Below are positions 1 through 6,982 of a DNA stretch of 9,276 nt, in pieces; within the stretch, counting starts at the first letter, position 1; each line of letters opens with the position of its first letter. Where the stretch lies: positions 1 to 9,276 of the forward strand of contig JACRDR010000205.1 of NCBI GenBank assembly GCA_016212845.1. The letters run 5' to 3'. This DNA comes from Elusimicrobiota bacterium (GTDB taxonomy: Bacteria > Elusimicrobiota > Elusimicrobia > UBA1565 > JACRDR01). A program made the translations under genes and the position numbers. The notes beneath the pieces are model-generated. The model ran no database searches. It saw nothing but the letters and a program-made list of their open reading frames with translations, and was not told where the DNA came from.

Positions 1-1670
1 AGCATGATGTTCATGATGCCGATGCCGCCCACGAGCAGCGAGATCGTCGCCACGATCCCGAGGAGCAAGCTGAAGGTCTGAGTCGTGCCTGAGAGCGCGG
101 CCTGAATGTCCGCCATATTCCGGATCGAGAAATCGTCGTCCTTGTAGTCCGGAAGGTGGTGCCGATGCCGCATGAGCGCGGTTACGTCGCCCATCACCTG
201 AGGGATGTTCTCGGCGGCGTCGCACTCGATGTTGATCGTCTGCAAATACTGCATCCCGAAAGCCCGGTGCATCGCGGTCTGCAGCGGGATCAGGATCACG
301 TCGTCCTGGTCCTGGAACGTGGAGGAACCCTTCATCGGCAGCACGCCGATGACTCGGAAGACGGTCCGGTCGATGCGCACCATTTTGTCGAGCGGATCCT
401 CTTTACCGAAGAGGTTATTGACGACGGTCTGGCCCAGCAGGGCAACTCTGGCGCGCGTGAGGTCTTCCTGCTCGGTGAAGAAGCGTCCCCAGTACGCCTG
501 CGAGTTGTGCATCTGCGCGTAGATCGGTACGACGCCCTGCACGCGCGTGTTCGCGTTCTTGTCCTGGTAGACGACCTGCGCGTTTTGCTGGACGGTGCCC
601 TCGACCCGGGCGACGTGCGGCACCGTCGAGATCGCCTTCACGTCGTCGAGGCGAAGCCGGCTGGAGCCGCCGGAACCCCGGACGCCGCCCATGTTTCGCG
701 CCTCGGGGCGGAGCATGAGGAGGTTGGAGCCGAGACTGGCGAGCCGCGCTTCGATCGCCTTCTGGGCGCCTTTGCCTATGGCGAGCATCGCGATCACCGC
801 CGCGACGCCGATCAGGATGCCGAGCATCGACAGGAAACTTCGGACCTTGTTAGAGACCATCGCGCGCAGCGCCGAGCCCGCGTACTCTCGGAACTGCGCG
901 AGGCTCACGTCGAAGCCTTCGTCCTCGACCGCGGCCGCTTCCGAGGGCCGGACGCGTGAGGCGACCGCGACTTGGCCCTGGGCCCGCTCGAACTGCTCGT
1001 TCGTTTCGTCGGAAACGATCACGCCGTCTTTCAGACGGATGATGCGCTTGGCGTGAGCGGCGATGTCGGCCTCATGCGTGACCATGACGATCGTGATGCC
1101 CGTCCCGTTGAGCAGCTTGAGCTGGCGGAGGATTTCGTCGGCCTGGTCGGAGGCGAGGTTGCCGGTCGGTTCGTCGGCGAAGAGGATGCGGGGGCGATTG
1201 ACCAGCGCGCGGGCGATCGCGACGCGCTGCTGCTGGCCGCCGGAGAGCTCGTTCGGCTTGTGGCCGCCGCGATCGGCCAAGCCGACGTCGATCAGGAGCT
1301 CGCGCGCGCGCTCCTCGCGATTCGGCGCCCCGGCGTAGATCATCGGCAGAATCACGTTATCCTTGGCCGACGTGCGCGAGAGCAGGTTGAACATCTGAAA
1401 GATGAAGCCAATCGTGCGGGACCGGAGCGCGGCGCCCTCGTCGTCGGAAAGCCGCGAGACGTCGCGGCCGAGCAGGCGGTAGACGCCGGAGGTGGGGCGG
1501 TCGAGGAGCCCCATGATCTGCATGAGCGTGGACTTGCCGGAGCCCGAGGGCCCCATGATCGCCACGAATTCCCCTTCCTCGATCGCGAGATCGATCCCCT
1601 TGAGGATGCGCAGCTCCTGGCCGCCGACTTGGTAGGAGCGTACGAGGCCGCGGAACTCGATGATCGCCAT
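1..1670 (-). CDS. macB: MacB-like ABC transporter, fused ATPase-permease (C-terminus off window)
   Basis: Reading 1670 down to 1 gives 556 codons with no stop; it runs off the left edge. The ATPase domain (about 1-230) has Walker A GPSGSGKST at 40-48, Q-loop Q92, signature LSGGQQQ at 142-148, Walker B ILFADEP at 162-168 and H-loop H199. The D-loop region reads GNLASD (170-175), with Ala173 where this family normally has Asp. A linker leads to TM1 (about 280-298), a large extracytoplasmic MacB_PCD-type domain (about 300-525) and the start of TM2 (about 530-556). Full MacB proteins are near 650 residues, so roughly the last 90-100 residues with TM3-4 are missing. Known role: the inner-membrane mechanotransmission ATPase of MacAB-TolC, exporting peptides, macrolides or lipid-like substrates. 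The ATG overlaps the adaptor stop (TGATG), indicating coupled translation. The substrate cannot be read from sequence. Confidence 0.95.
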   Translation of the reverse strand, partial: MAIIEFRGLVRSYQVGGQELRILKGIDLAIEEGEFVAIMGPSGSGKSTLMQIMGLLDRPTSGVYRLLGRDVSRLSDDEGAALRSRTIGFIFQMFNLLSRTSAKDNVILPMIYAGAPNREERARELLIDVGLADRGGHKPNELSGGQQQRVAIARALVNRPRILFADEPTGNLASDQADEILRQLKLLNGTGITIVMVTHEADIAAHAKRIIRLKDGVIVSDETNEQFERAQGQVAVASRVRPSEAAAVEDEGFDVSLAQFREYAGSALRAMVSNKVRSFLSMLGILIGVAAVIAMLAIGKGAQKAIEARLASLGSNLLMLRPEARNMGGVRGSGGSSRLRLDDVKAISTVPHVARVEGTVQQNAQVVYQDKNANTRVQGVVPIYAQMHNSQAYWGRFFTEQEDLTRARVALLGQTVVNNLFGKEDPLDKMVRIDRTVFRVIGVLPMKGSSTFQDQDDVILIPLQTAMHRAFGMQYLQTINIECDAAENIPQVMGDVTALMRHRHHLPDYKDDDFSIRNMADIQAALSGTTQTFSLLLGIVATISLLVGGIGIMNIM

Positions 1671-2689
1671 CAGTTCCCGCCGGAACCCTGCCTATTGCGC
1701 CGCCGCGGCGCCTCGCCCTGGCTGCCGCCGCCGGGCCGGCCCGAGCCGCCGAAGCCGAGCGGGCTCGACTGCGGGCCTTCCTGCGGGCGGTAGCGGCCGC
1801 GGGAAGCGAGCACCTTGTCGCCCTCTTCGAGGCCCGAGACGATCTCGATCTTGTCGCCGAGCTCGAGGCCGGTCTTCACCGCCTTCGGCTCCGGTTTGCC
1901 TTCGGCGCCGGGCACCATGACCTGGCGGCCGCCGCCGGGCGCGTCCGACACGGCGCTGGCGGGCAGAAGCAGGGCGTCCTCCTTGCGCCCGACGATGAAG
2001 CTCACGTTGGCGGTCATCTGCGAGCGGAAGAAGGCGGGCACTTGCAGCGGCTTCACTTTCACCCCGTAGGTGATGACGTTCGAGACGTTCTTGCCCTCGT
2101 AGAGGATGTCGAAGACTTTGCCTTGGACCTTTTCGGACGGATACGCGTCGAGCACGATGCGGGCGGACTGGCCGGTCTTTACGCGGCCGATGTCGGACTC
2201 GTCGACCTGCGCGAGCACGATGAGCTCGTCGGCCATCGCGTAAATGACGCTCGAAGGCGAGACCGTCTCGCCGGTGACGACGTTGCGCAGAATGACGATG
2301 CCCGAAAGCGGCGCCACGATCGGGGTCGGCTTATACGCGTCCTCCCAGCGCTTGAGTTCGACGGGGCCCTGGGCGCGCGCGGCGTCCAAGATCGCGGCGC
2401 GGTCCGAGGAGCTCATCCACGCGATGATCTGGCCGGCCTTCACCTTCGTGCCTTCGTCGACGAGAAGCTGCTCGATGCGGCCGGAAATCGGCGCCTGGAT
2501 GGAGACGCGCTGAAGCGGGACGACGGAGCCGTTGGCCTCGACCGCGTCCTCGATCGTGCCCTTCGACACCTCAGTCCAGCGCAAGCCGCGCTCGCGGCCC
2601 GCGCTTTTGCCCTGCCACCACTTCCACGAGCCGAAACTCAGACCCACGGCGGCGGCGAGTCCGACGGCGAGTCCGGCCTTTCCCATCAC
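1670..2689 (-). CDS. MacA/HlyD-type periplasmic adaptor (membrane fusion protein), short hairpin
   Basis: A 339-residue adaptor that would link the MacB-like pump to the TolC-like channel. An N-terminal hydrophobic segment (about 5-20) serves as membrane anchor. The first lipoyl half lies around 55-91 (NGSVVPLQRVSIQAPISGRI), the second around 120-150 (APLSGIVILRNVVTGETV), then the beta-barrel (about 152-232) and membrane-proximal domain (about 235-300). Only about 28 residues separate the lipoyl halves, so the alpha-helical hairpin that usually reaches the outer-membrane factor is almost absent. The last 39 residues are a Gly/Ser/Pro/Arg-rich tail of unknown role. Translation can start at GTG 2689, overlapping the tolC-like stop by 4 bp, or at the adjacent ATG 2686 (TGATG, 1 bp overlap); I cannot decide, and the change is one residue. 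It belongs to the HlyD_D23/RND-MFP superfamily; the MacA assignment rests mainly on the MacB neighbour. Confidence 0.92.
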   Translation of the reverse strand: MMGKAGLAVGLAAAVGLSFGSWKWWQGKSAGRERGLRWTEVSKGTIEDAVEANGSVVPLQRVSIQAPISGRIEQLLVDEGTKVKAGQIIAWMSSSDRAAILDAARAQGPVELKRWEDAYKPTPIVAPLSGIVILRNVVTGETVSPSSVIYAMADELIVLAQVDESDIGRVKTGQSARIVLDAYPSEKVQGKVFDILYEGKNVSNVITYGVKVKPLQVPAFFRSQMTANVSFIVGRKEDALLLPASAVSDAPGGGRQVMVPGAEGKPEPKAVKTGLELGDKIEIVSGLEEGDKVLASRGRYRPQEGPQSSPLGFGGSGRPGGGSQGEAPRRRNRQGSGGN

Positions 2690-3936
2690 TCCCCCAATTC
2701 CCGGCCCAAGGCGTGCTCCCAGGAGGCCTCGCTGACGGCGGCGTTCACGCGCGCCTGCAGCGCCTGGCGCTCCTGGTTGATGCGGTCGGTGCTGATGATC
2801 TCCCAGTTGTCGTAGCTGAGGAGGCCGCTCGCGTAGCGGACGTCCGCCTCTTCGTTGCGCTGGCGGGCCGCGTCGAGCAAGGCGGCCTGCACGCCGGACT
2901 GCGACGACGTGCGGGAGAAATCGGACCAGGTCGTCTCGACGTCGAGCGCCGCGGCGACGCGGGTCGAGCGGAGCTCATGGCGGGCGCGCTCGAGGCCGGC
3001 GTTCGCGCCCTCTACGTTGAAGTAGGCTTCCGTCGGGCCGCCCCCGAAGAGCGGGAGGCTCAGCGTCCCCCCGGCGGTCCAGCCGCGGCTGGAGTTGGGA
3101 AACTCGGTGCGGCCGCTCACGTTTCGCGAGTAGCTCGCGGAGAGGCTGGGCCAAAGCGTGCTCTTGGCCGACGAGACCCCGGCCTCGGCGGTCCGGATGG
3201 AGGCGAGGCTCGCCTGCACGTCCGGACGGCGCGAGATCAGCGGCTCGGCGTTCTCCGGGAAATCGGGCGGCGCGGTCGTCGACAGCGTTCCGGTCGCGAC
3301 GAACGCCTTGAAGTCGTCGTAGCCGAGCCGCACGTCGAGCGAGCGCTGCGAGGTGCGCAGCTCTCTACGGGCTTGCGCCAAGTCGGCGTCGGCCTGCAGA
3401 AGCTGAGCCTGGGCGCGGAGCATGTTGCCCTTCGACTCGCGTCCCGAGTTATAGCGGAGCGTGACGAGCTCGGCTCCGCGCCGGCGCATCTCGTTGATGC
3501 GGCGCGAGGTCTCGACGTTCTCCTGGGCGAAGAGGAGCTGGAGGAACGCGCGCCGCAGGCTGAGCCGGAGATCGCTGGCCTCCTGGCGAAGCGAGGCCGA
3601 GGCGCGGGCGTAGCCCGCCGAGGCCGAGCGGATCGACGCGTAGCGGCCGGCGTCGAAAAGCTTCACGCTCGCGGTCGCCCCCGCCGAATAGTGCAGGGTC
3701 GACCGAGTGGCGGCGTCGGAGGTGCTGTAGGAGTTGCTCAACGACAAGGATGGGAAGAGGCCGTTGTAGCTGCCTAGATAATCGGCCCGGCTGGCCTCGC
3801 GGGAAAACCGGGCGGCGGAGAGATCGGGATTCTGGCGGAGGGCCAAAGACACGCAGTCTTCCCAGGTCAGCACCTCGGCGGCGGCGGGAGAGCCGCTCCA
3901 GGCGAGGAGGGCCAGGAGGACGGCGCGGAGGATCAT
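2686..3936 (-). CDS. TolC-like outer membrane efflux protein
   Basis: A 416-residue outer membrane factor. Residues 1-20 form a Sec signal peptide (hydrophobic LRAVLLALLAW, cleavage likely after SPAAA). No lipobox cysteine follows, so unlike OprM/NodT types it is probably not lipidated. Two OEP-type repeats are visible. The first (about 24-205) opens with TWEDCVSLALRQNPDL and contains FPSLSLSNSYS before a strand-rich stretch. The second (about 230-410) contains RRPDVQASLASIRTAEAGV and LWPSLSASYSRN, with long Ala/Gln/Arg-rich helices that would build the periplasmic tunnel. Length is normal for the family. The ATG overlaps the stop of the Spy-like gene (ATGA). No Shine-Dalgarno is seen upstream; the bases before the start read CCTCCTCC, so coupling to the preceding gene probably drives translation. 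Expected role: trimeric exit duct for the adjacent adaptor and ABC pump. Confidence 0.94.
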   Translation of the reverse strand: MILRAVLLALLAWSGSPAAAEVLTWEDCVSLALRQNPDLSAARFSREASRADYLGSYNGLFPSLSLSNSYSTSDAATRSTLHYSAGATASVKLFDAGRYASIRSASAGYARASASLRQEASDLRLSLRRAFLQLLFAQENVETSRRINEMRRRGAELVTLRYNSGRESKGNMLRAQAQLLQADADLAQARRELRTSQRSLDVRLGYDDFKAFVATGTLSTTAPPDFPENAEPLISRRPDVQASLASIRTAEAGVSSAKSTLWPSLSASYSRNVSGRTEFPNSSRGWTAGGTLSLPLFGGGPTEAYFNVEGANAGLERARHELRSTRVAAALDVETTWSDFSRTSSQSGVQAALLDAARQRNEEADVRYASGLLSYDNWEIISTDRINQERQALQARVNAAVSEASWEHALGRELGE

Positions 3937-4304
3937 GGCGGAGGAGGCGGACCGTCGGGATGGCGGTGCTGCTTGTGCCGCGCCTTGAACTCCGCGTCCA
4001 TCCGGTCGAACTCGGCCTGCTGGACCGGGTCGAGGAGCTTGCGGATCTCCACTCGGGCGGACTCGCGGATGTCCTCGAACCGGGGGTGCAGTTCGTCGCG
4101 CAGCGCGTCGAGCTTACGGCGCTTGTCCTCGACGATCTTCTCGACGTCCTTGCGCTGGCCCTCGCTCAGGTGGAGCCGGCGGGCGAGATGCTGGACCATT
4201 CGACCGCGGCCGAACGGGCGGCGATCGACGACGCGCATGAGACCGGCGCCGAGAACGATGCCGACGGCGAGAACGGCGGCGAGGGGTTTGGGATCGGTTC
4301 TCAC
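3933..4304 (-). CDS. Small membrane-anchored Spy/CpxP/CnrX-like periplasmic protein
   Basis: A 123-residue protein starting at GTG 4304, whose first bases overlap the anti-sigma stop (GTGA). An N-terminal hydrophobic helix (about 8-23) would anchor or export it. The rest is highly charged and helical, with two LTxxQ-like motifs characteristic of Spy/CpxP: LSEGQ at 46-50 and LDPVQ at 91-95, the latter within LDPVQQAEF. The tail has HKQHRH (110-115) followed by five prolines, a possible metal-binding end. The fit is to the LTXXQ/Metal_resist group (Spy, CpxP, ZraP, CnrX), whose members are periplasmic chaperones or metal sensors that feed back on envelope-stress regulators. Position directly after a sigma/anti-sigma pair and before an efflux system suggests a sensor like CnrX, but that function is inferred. 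The same frame stays open far upstream through other genes; that extension is not coding. Confidence 0.85.
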   Translation of the reverse strand: MRTDPKPLAAVLAVGIVLGAGLMRVVDRRPFGRGRMVQHLARRLHLSEGQRKDVEKIVEDKRRKLDALRDELHPRFEDIRESARVEIRKLLDPVQQAEFDRMDAEFKARHKQHRHPDGPPPPP

Positions 4305-4738
4305 GGGCGCTCTCCCGCCGCGACGTCGAGCACGTCCTCGGCCTGCGTGGGCTGCGCGCTCAGCTCCCACGCGGTCTCGTCGGAAAGCGGGTCCTCGGCG
4401 GCGGACGTCTGGCCGGGCCACCACATGAGGCTCACGACGGCGGCGGCCGCGAAGGCCGGCACGAGCCACCAGCCGCCGGACGACGGCGCGCGATCGAGCT
4501 CGAGTTCCTCCTCGGCGATGCGGGCCATCACGCGGCCCACGAAGGCCTCCTCGGGCGCGGGAAGCGCCTGGAACAGGTTCTGCGAGAGGCGCTTCCAGGC
4601 GTCGAGGACCGCGCGGCACTCGGAGCACTCGGCCAGGTGCTCGGCGACGGCGGCCGCCGCGGCGGCGTCCAGCTCGCCGTCGGCGTATTCGTGAAGACGT
4701 TCCCGGATTTCGTCGTGCTTCATCGTGTCCTCGCTCAT
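4301..4738 (-). CDS. Zinc-finger (zf-HC2) transmembrane anti-sigma factor
   Basis: Up to 145 residues. The N-terminal domain carries HEYADGELD and the H-x3-C-x2-C zinc signature (H34, C38, C41 in HLAECSECR), as in ZAS/zf-HC2 anti-sigma factors that hold ECF sigma factors at the membrane. A single membrane span lies at about 89-107 (Trp-rich ends, Ala/Val core), followed by a 38-residue acidic C-terminal tail expected in the periplasm. The first ATG (4738) directly abuts the sigma stop (TAAATG) but has no Shine-Dalgarno. The second ATG (4723, residue 6) has GAGGA four bases upstream and gives a start typical of the family, so it may be the true start. The 3' end overlaps the Spy-like gene by 4 bp. 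Expected role: sequester the sigma factor encoded immediately upstream until an envelope signal arrives. Confidence 0.93.
   Translation of the reverse strand: MSEDTMKHDEIRERLHEYADGELDAAAAAAVAEHLAECSECRAVLDAWKRLSQNLFQALPAPEEAFVGRVMARIAEEELELDRAPSSGGWWLVPAFAAAAVVSLMWWPGQTSAAEDPLSDETAWELSAQPTQAEDVLDVAAGERP
4728..4732 (-). promoter_or_regulatory. Candidate Shine-Dalgarno for internal start of the anti-sigma gene
   Basis: GAGGA on the minus strand, four bases before the ATG at 4723. It is the only recognisable ribosome-binding sequence near the two candidate starts and favours a 140-residue anti-sigma factor over the 145-residue form. Confidence 0.45.
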
Positions 4739-5314
4739 TTAGACGTTGGGGGGGCCTGAAAAGTGTCGCAGGGATTTCGCCAAAGTCTCCCGGGCCCGCT
4801 TGAGCCGGGCCTTCACGCTGTCGAGGGAGCAGCCCATGGTCTCGGCGATCTCCTCGTAGGAGAACCCTTGGGTCTCGCGCAGGACGAGGGCCAGACGCTG
4901 CTCCTCGGGGAGGGTCGCGAGCAGCCGCTTCGCCAGGTCGGCCGCCTCGACGGGGTCCGAGGCGGGGGCGCCCGCCCCGAGGACCTTCTCGAGCGCGGGA
5001 GCCTCGGCCTCGACCAGCGCGTCGAGAGACTGGGTCGGGCGGCGGCCGCGGGCGCGCAGCATGTCGAGGCACTGGTTCGAGGCGATTCGGTAGAGCCAGG
5101 TGCCGAAGTTCGCCCCCCCCGAGAAGCCGGACAGGGAGCGCCACGCCTTGAGGAACGCCTCCTGCGCGGCGTCGTCCGCGTCCTCGGCGTCGCCGAGCAT
5201 GCTCCGGCACAGGCCGACCACCGCGGGATGGTGGCGGCGGACGAGCTCCGCGAAGGCGGAACGCCCGCCTCCTCTCGCCTCGCGAATCAGCTCGGCTTCG
5301 TCGGGTGCCTGCAC
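4739..5314 (-). CDS. ECF-family RNA polymerase sigma factor (RpoE-like)
   Basis: A 191-residue sigma-70 family protein of group 4 size. Region 2 (about 21-88) holds FAELVRRHHPAVVGLC, the acidic DAEDADDAAQEAFLKAWRSL core-binding segment and the FGTWLYRIASNQCLDMLR -10 recognition/melting helix. A linker (about 89-127) leads to region 4 (about 128-182): LPEEQRLALVLRETQGFSYEEIAETMGCSLDSVKARLKRA-type helix-turn-helix for -35 recognition (shown in parts: LPEEQR at 135-140, FSYEEIAETM at 151-160). Region 3 is absent, as expected. The start is GTG 5314: the same frame has a stop (TAG, 5329-5327) four codons upstream and no other start codon lies between. No Shine-Dalgarno is visible. It is followed without a gap by its likely anti-sigma factor. 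Two homopolymers lie in the gene (8 G in region 2, 7 C near the stop). Targets are unknown; the downstream efflux genes are plausible. Confidence 0.95.
   Translation of the reverse strand: MQAPDEAELIREARGGGRSAFAELVRRHHPAVVGLCRSMLGDAEDADDAAQEAFLKAWRSLSGFSGGANFGTWLYRIASNQCLDMLRARGRRPTQSLDALVEAEAPALEKVLGAGAPASDPVEAADLAKRLLATLPEEQRLALVLRETQGFSYEEIAETMGCSLDSVKARLKRARETLAKSLRHFSGPPNV
4748..4754 (-). repeat. Seven-base C homopolymer at the 3' end of the sigma gene
   Basis: Minus strand GGC CCC CCC AAC (Gly-Pro-Pro-Asn) in the last five codons of the sigma gene. Slippage here would alter only the tail but would move the stop that abuts the anti-sigma start. Confidence 0.85.
5113..5120 (-). repeat. 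Eight-base G homopolymer inside sigma factor region 2
   Basis: Minus strand reads TCG GGG GGG GCG (Ser-Gly-Gly-Ala, residues 66-69 region). A change of one base by slippage would disrupt the sigma factor before the -10 recognition helix. Confidence 0.9.
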
Positions 5315-5326
5315 AGGGCGCGTATT

Positions 5327-6982
5327 CTAGTCGTTTTCGCGGGGAGGCGGCAGGACGAGCGGGCGCTCGGGCTTCGTCTCCGCGCGCTGCAGCTCGACTT
5401 CGCCCAGGAGCAGCGTGGGGCAGATCGTCGAAACCGGAAGGGAGCCGGACGGCTGGTCCACAAGAGCGTTCGTGACCGCCGGGTCGTCGCCGACGGCGAG
5501 GAGGCGGCCGAGCACGTCCAGCGGAGTGCCGACCATGTCGAGGTCGCGCACGAGCGTTTGAGCGCCGGTCTTCGCGTCCACGAAGTAGACGAGCGTCGGC
5601 GCGAGGCGGAACGCCTGCTGCTGCCCGGTCTTGTCCTGCTGGGACCAGGCCCGCGTCTTCTTGATGTATATCCCGTACGGCTTTCCGCGCTTGACCGCCT
5701 CCTGCCTCAGGAGCTCCAGCAGCTTGGCCGGCGCCACGGCGTTGTCGGCGCGCAGGAAGAGGTTCGTCGGCCGGCCCATCGGCACCTGGCCCGCCGCGGC
5801 GCGGCCGTGGCCGTTGGAAGCCGAGAAGCCGATCACGGGATAGCGCGACAGGAGATAGTTCTTGAGCACGCCCTTCTCGACGAGCGCGATCTTTTTCGCT
5901 TCGACGCCCTGCTCGTCGACATCGATGTGCCCGATGAGCGGCTGGCCGCGGAACTCGGTGAGCTCCGGATCGTCGTCGAGGTTCACGAAGTCGGGAAGCA
6001 CCGGCTTGCCGAGCTTGTCGCGAAAGGTCTGGGCGCCGTCGGGGTTGCGCTGCTCCTCGCCGGCGAGCCGGCCGGCGAGCGCCGTCACGACCGCCGCGCC
6101 GACCGAGGGGTCGAGCAGGGCCGGGGCGTTGAACGGCGAGGTCGAAGGCGCGGCGCGCAGCGCGGCGAGGTCGGAGGTCATCTCGCGCGCGGCCGCCTCG
6201 AGCGCCCCTTCGTCGGGCAGGCCCGCGACCGTCGGCGCCATGAACGCCTTGAAGGCCTGCACGCGCATGCCGTCGTCGGTCATCGCCTGCGCGCCGGCCT
6301 CGACGCGGACCCAGCGCCCCGTGGTGCGCACGCGCGCGCCGTTCGAGTCGTAAACCCAGTTCCGCTCGAGGTCGCGCTGCACCTCGGCGTAGGAGCCGAG
6401 CAGCTGCGGATAGTCCGCGAGGCCGCCGCTCAGCGCGCGGCAGCGGGCGATCGCGTCGTCGTGGGCCAGCGAGAAGTCCTCTTCTTGCGGCTCCGCCGCG
6501 CGGTCGAGCGCCGTCTCCTTCGTCATGTCGTCGGTGTCGTAATCCGTCTTGCCGCGCCGCACGCGCAGCGCCTGCTTGCGGAGGAAATCGGCGGCGGCCT
6601 GCTTGTACTCCTCGTCCAGCTTGAGCCACAGCGCGTGCCGGACCTTGCGCGTATCGTCGAGGTCGGGGAGCTCGCGGCCCACGTAGCGTTCGGTCGGCGC
6701 GACCGGATGGTTGTCGAGAACGTTCGAGCCGACCCGCACGTCGGGCGTGGCGATCAGGTTTTGGTGCGAGTCGTCGTAGCGCACGCCGCCCAGCGTGCAC
6801 CGCGCCTCGTGATGGTGGTTGTCCGTGACGCGCACGGAAAGGTAGTAGGGGGCGGGATAGCCTTCCTGCTTGAGCGCGGTCGTCGAGCGCGCGATCTCGG
6901 CCGTCACGGCCCGCCCGAGCGTCTCGGGCGAGACGCCGGCGGCGAGGGCCAGCGCGGGCAGCAAGAGCTTAATCGCGATCAT
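5327..6982 (-). CDS. Exported TldD/PmbA-family protein lacking the metal site (pseudoenzyme)
   Basis: A 551-residue TldD-family (peptidase U62/M103-like) protein with an N-terminal signal peptide (about 1-16, IAIKLLLPALALAAG). It matches its upstream neighbour along its length: APALLDPSVG (286-295), FRDKLGKPVLPDFVNLDDDP, GHIDVDEQGVEAKKIALVEKGVLK, SNGHGRA (389-395 region), LVYFVDAKTG and DMVGTPLDVL. The catalytic segment is degenerate: where the neighbour has HEALGHKLEG this protein reads TALAGRLAG (300-308), so both metal His and the catalytic Glu are gone, and the Cys ligand in the C-terminal CGAESGQVPV block is replaced (VDQPSGSLPV, 508-517). It also has an HHH cluster at 56-58 not shared with the neighbour. 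The ATG overlaps the preceding gene by 14 bp. By analogy with TldE, which lacks the metal motif but pairs with TldD, it may be the non-catalytic partner of a heterodimer acting in the periplasm; this is inference. Confidence 0.9.
   Translation of the reverse strand: MIAIKLLLPALALAAGVSPETLGRAVTAEIARSTTALKQEGYPAPYYLSVRVTDNHHHEARCTLGGVRYDDSHQNLIATPDVRVGSNVLDNHPVAPTERYVGRELPDLDDTRKVRHALWLKLDEEYKQAAADFLRKQALRVRRGKTDYDTDDMTKETALDRAAEPQEEDFSLAHDDAIARCRALSGGLADYPQLLGSYAEVQRDLERNWVYDSNGARVRTTGRWVRVEAGAQAMTDDGMRVQAFKAFMAPTVAGLPDEGALEAAAREMTSDLAALRAAPSTSPFNAPALLDPSVGAAVVTALAGRLAGEEQRNPDGAQTFRDKLGKPVLPDFVNLDDDPELTEFRGQPLIGHIDVDEQGVEAKKIALVEKGVLKNYLLSRYPVIGFSASNGHGRAAAGQVPMGRPTNLFLRADNAVAPAKLLELLRQEAVKRGKPYGIYIKKTRAWSQQDKTGQQQAFRLAPTLVYFVDAKTGAQTLVRDLDMVGTPLDVLGRLLAVGDDPAVTNALVDQPSGSLPVSTICPTLLLGEVELQRAETKPERPLVLPPPREND
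6059..6079 (-). repeat. In-frame 9-base direct repeat at the erased TldD metal site
   Basis: CTCGCCGGC occurs twice with a 12-base period (6079-6071 and 6067-6059), encoding Leu-Ala-Gly, Arg, Leu-Ala-Gly. It sits exactly where the paralogue carries its HExxxH motif. Confidence 0.85.

Noticed and set aside
156..1793. Plus-strand open frames opposite the MacB and adaptor genes
   Set aside because: The minus strand translates without a stop into an ABC ATPase-permease with all core motifs, so the plus-strand frames are shadows.
2713..3777. Plus-strand open frame of 354 codons opposite the TolC-like gene
   Set aside because: The opposite strand encodes a full OEP-type protein with a signal peptide; the plus frame is low-complexity Arg/Gly/Ala/Val sequence.
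4741..4760. Terminator between sigma and anti-sigma genes
   Set aside because: The C-rich run has no following U tract or inverted repeat and the two genes abut, so termination here makes no sense.
5300..5345. ECF-type promoter (GAAAAC / TAGAAT) just upstream of the sigma gene
   Set aside because: The GAAAAC-like and TAGAAT-like strings are only a few bases apart, not at promoter spacing, and they overlap the stop of the upstream gene.
3933..6800. Very long open frame on the minus strand (955 codons) ending with the Spy-like gene
   Set aside because: Only its last 123 codons code. The rest is an Arg/Ala/Gly-rich off-frame read of the dead TldD, sigma and anti-sigma genes, whose families are unmistakable in their own frames.
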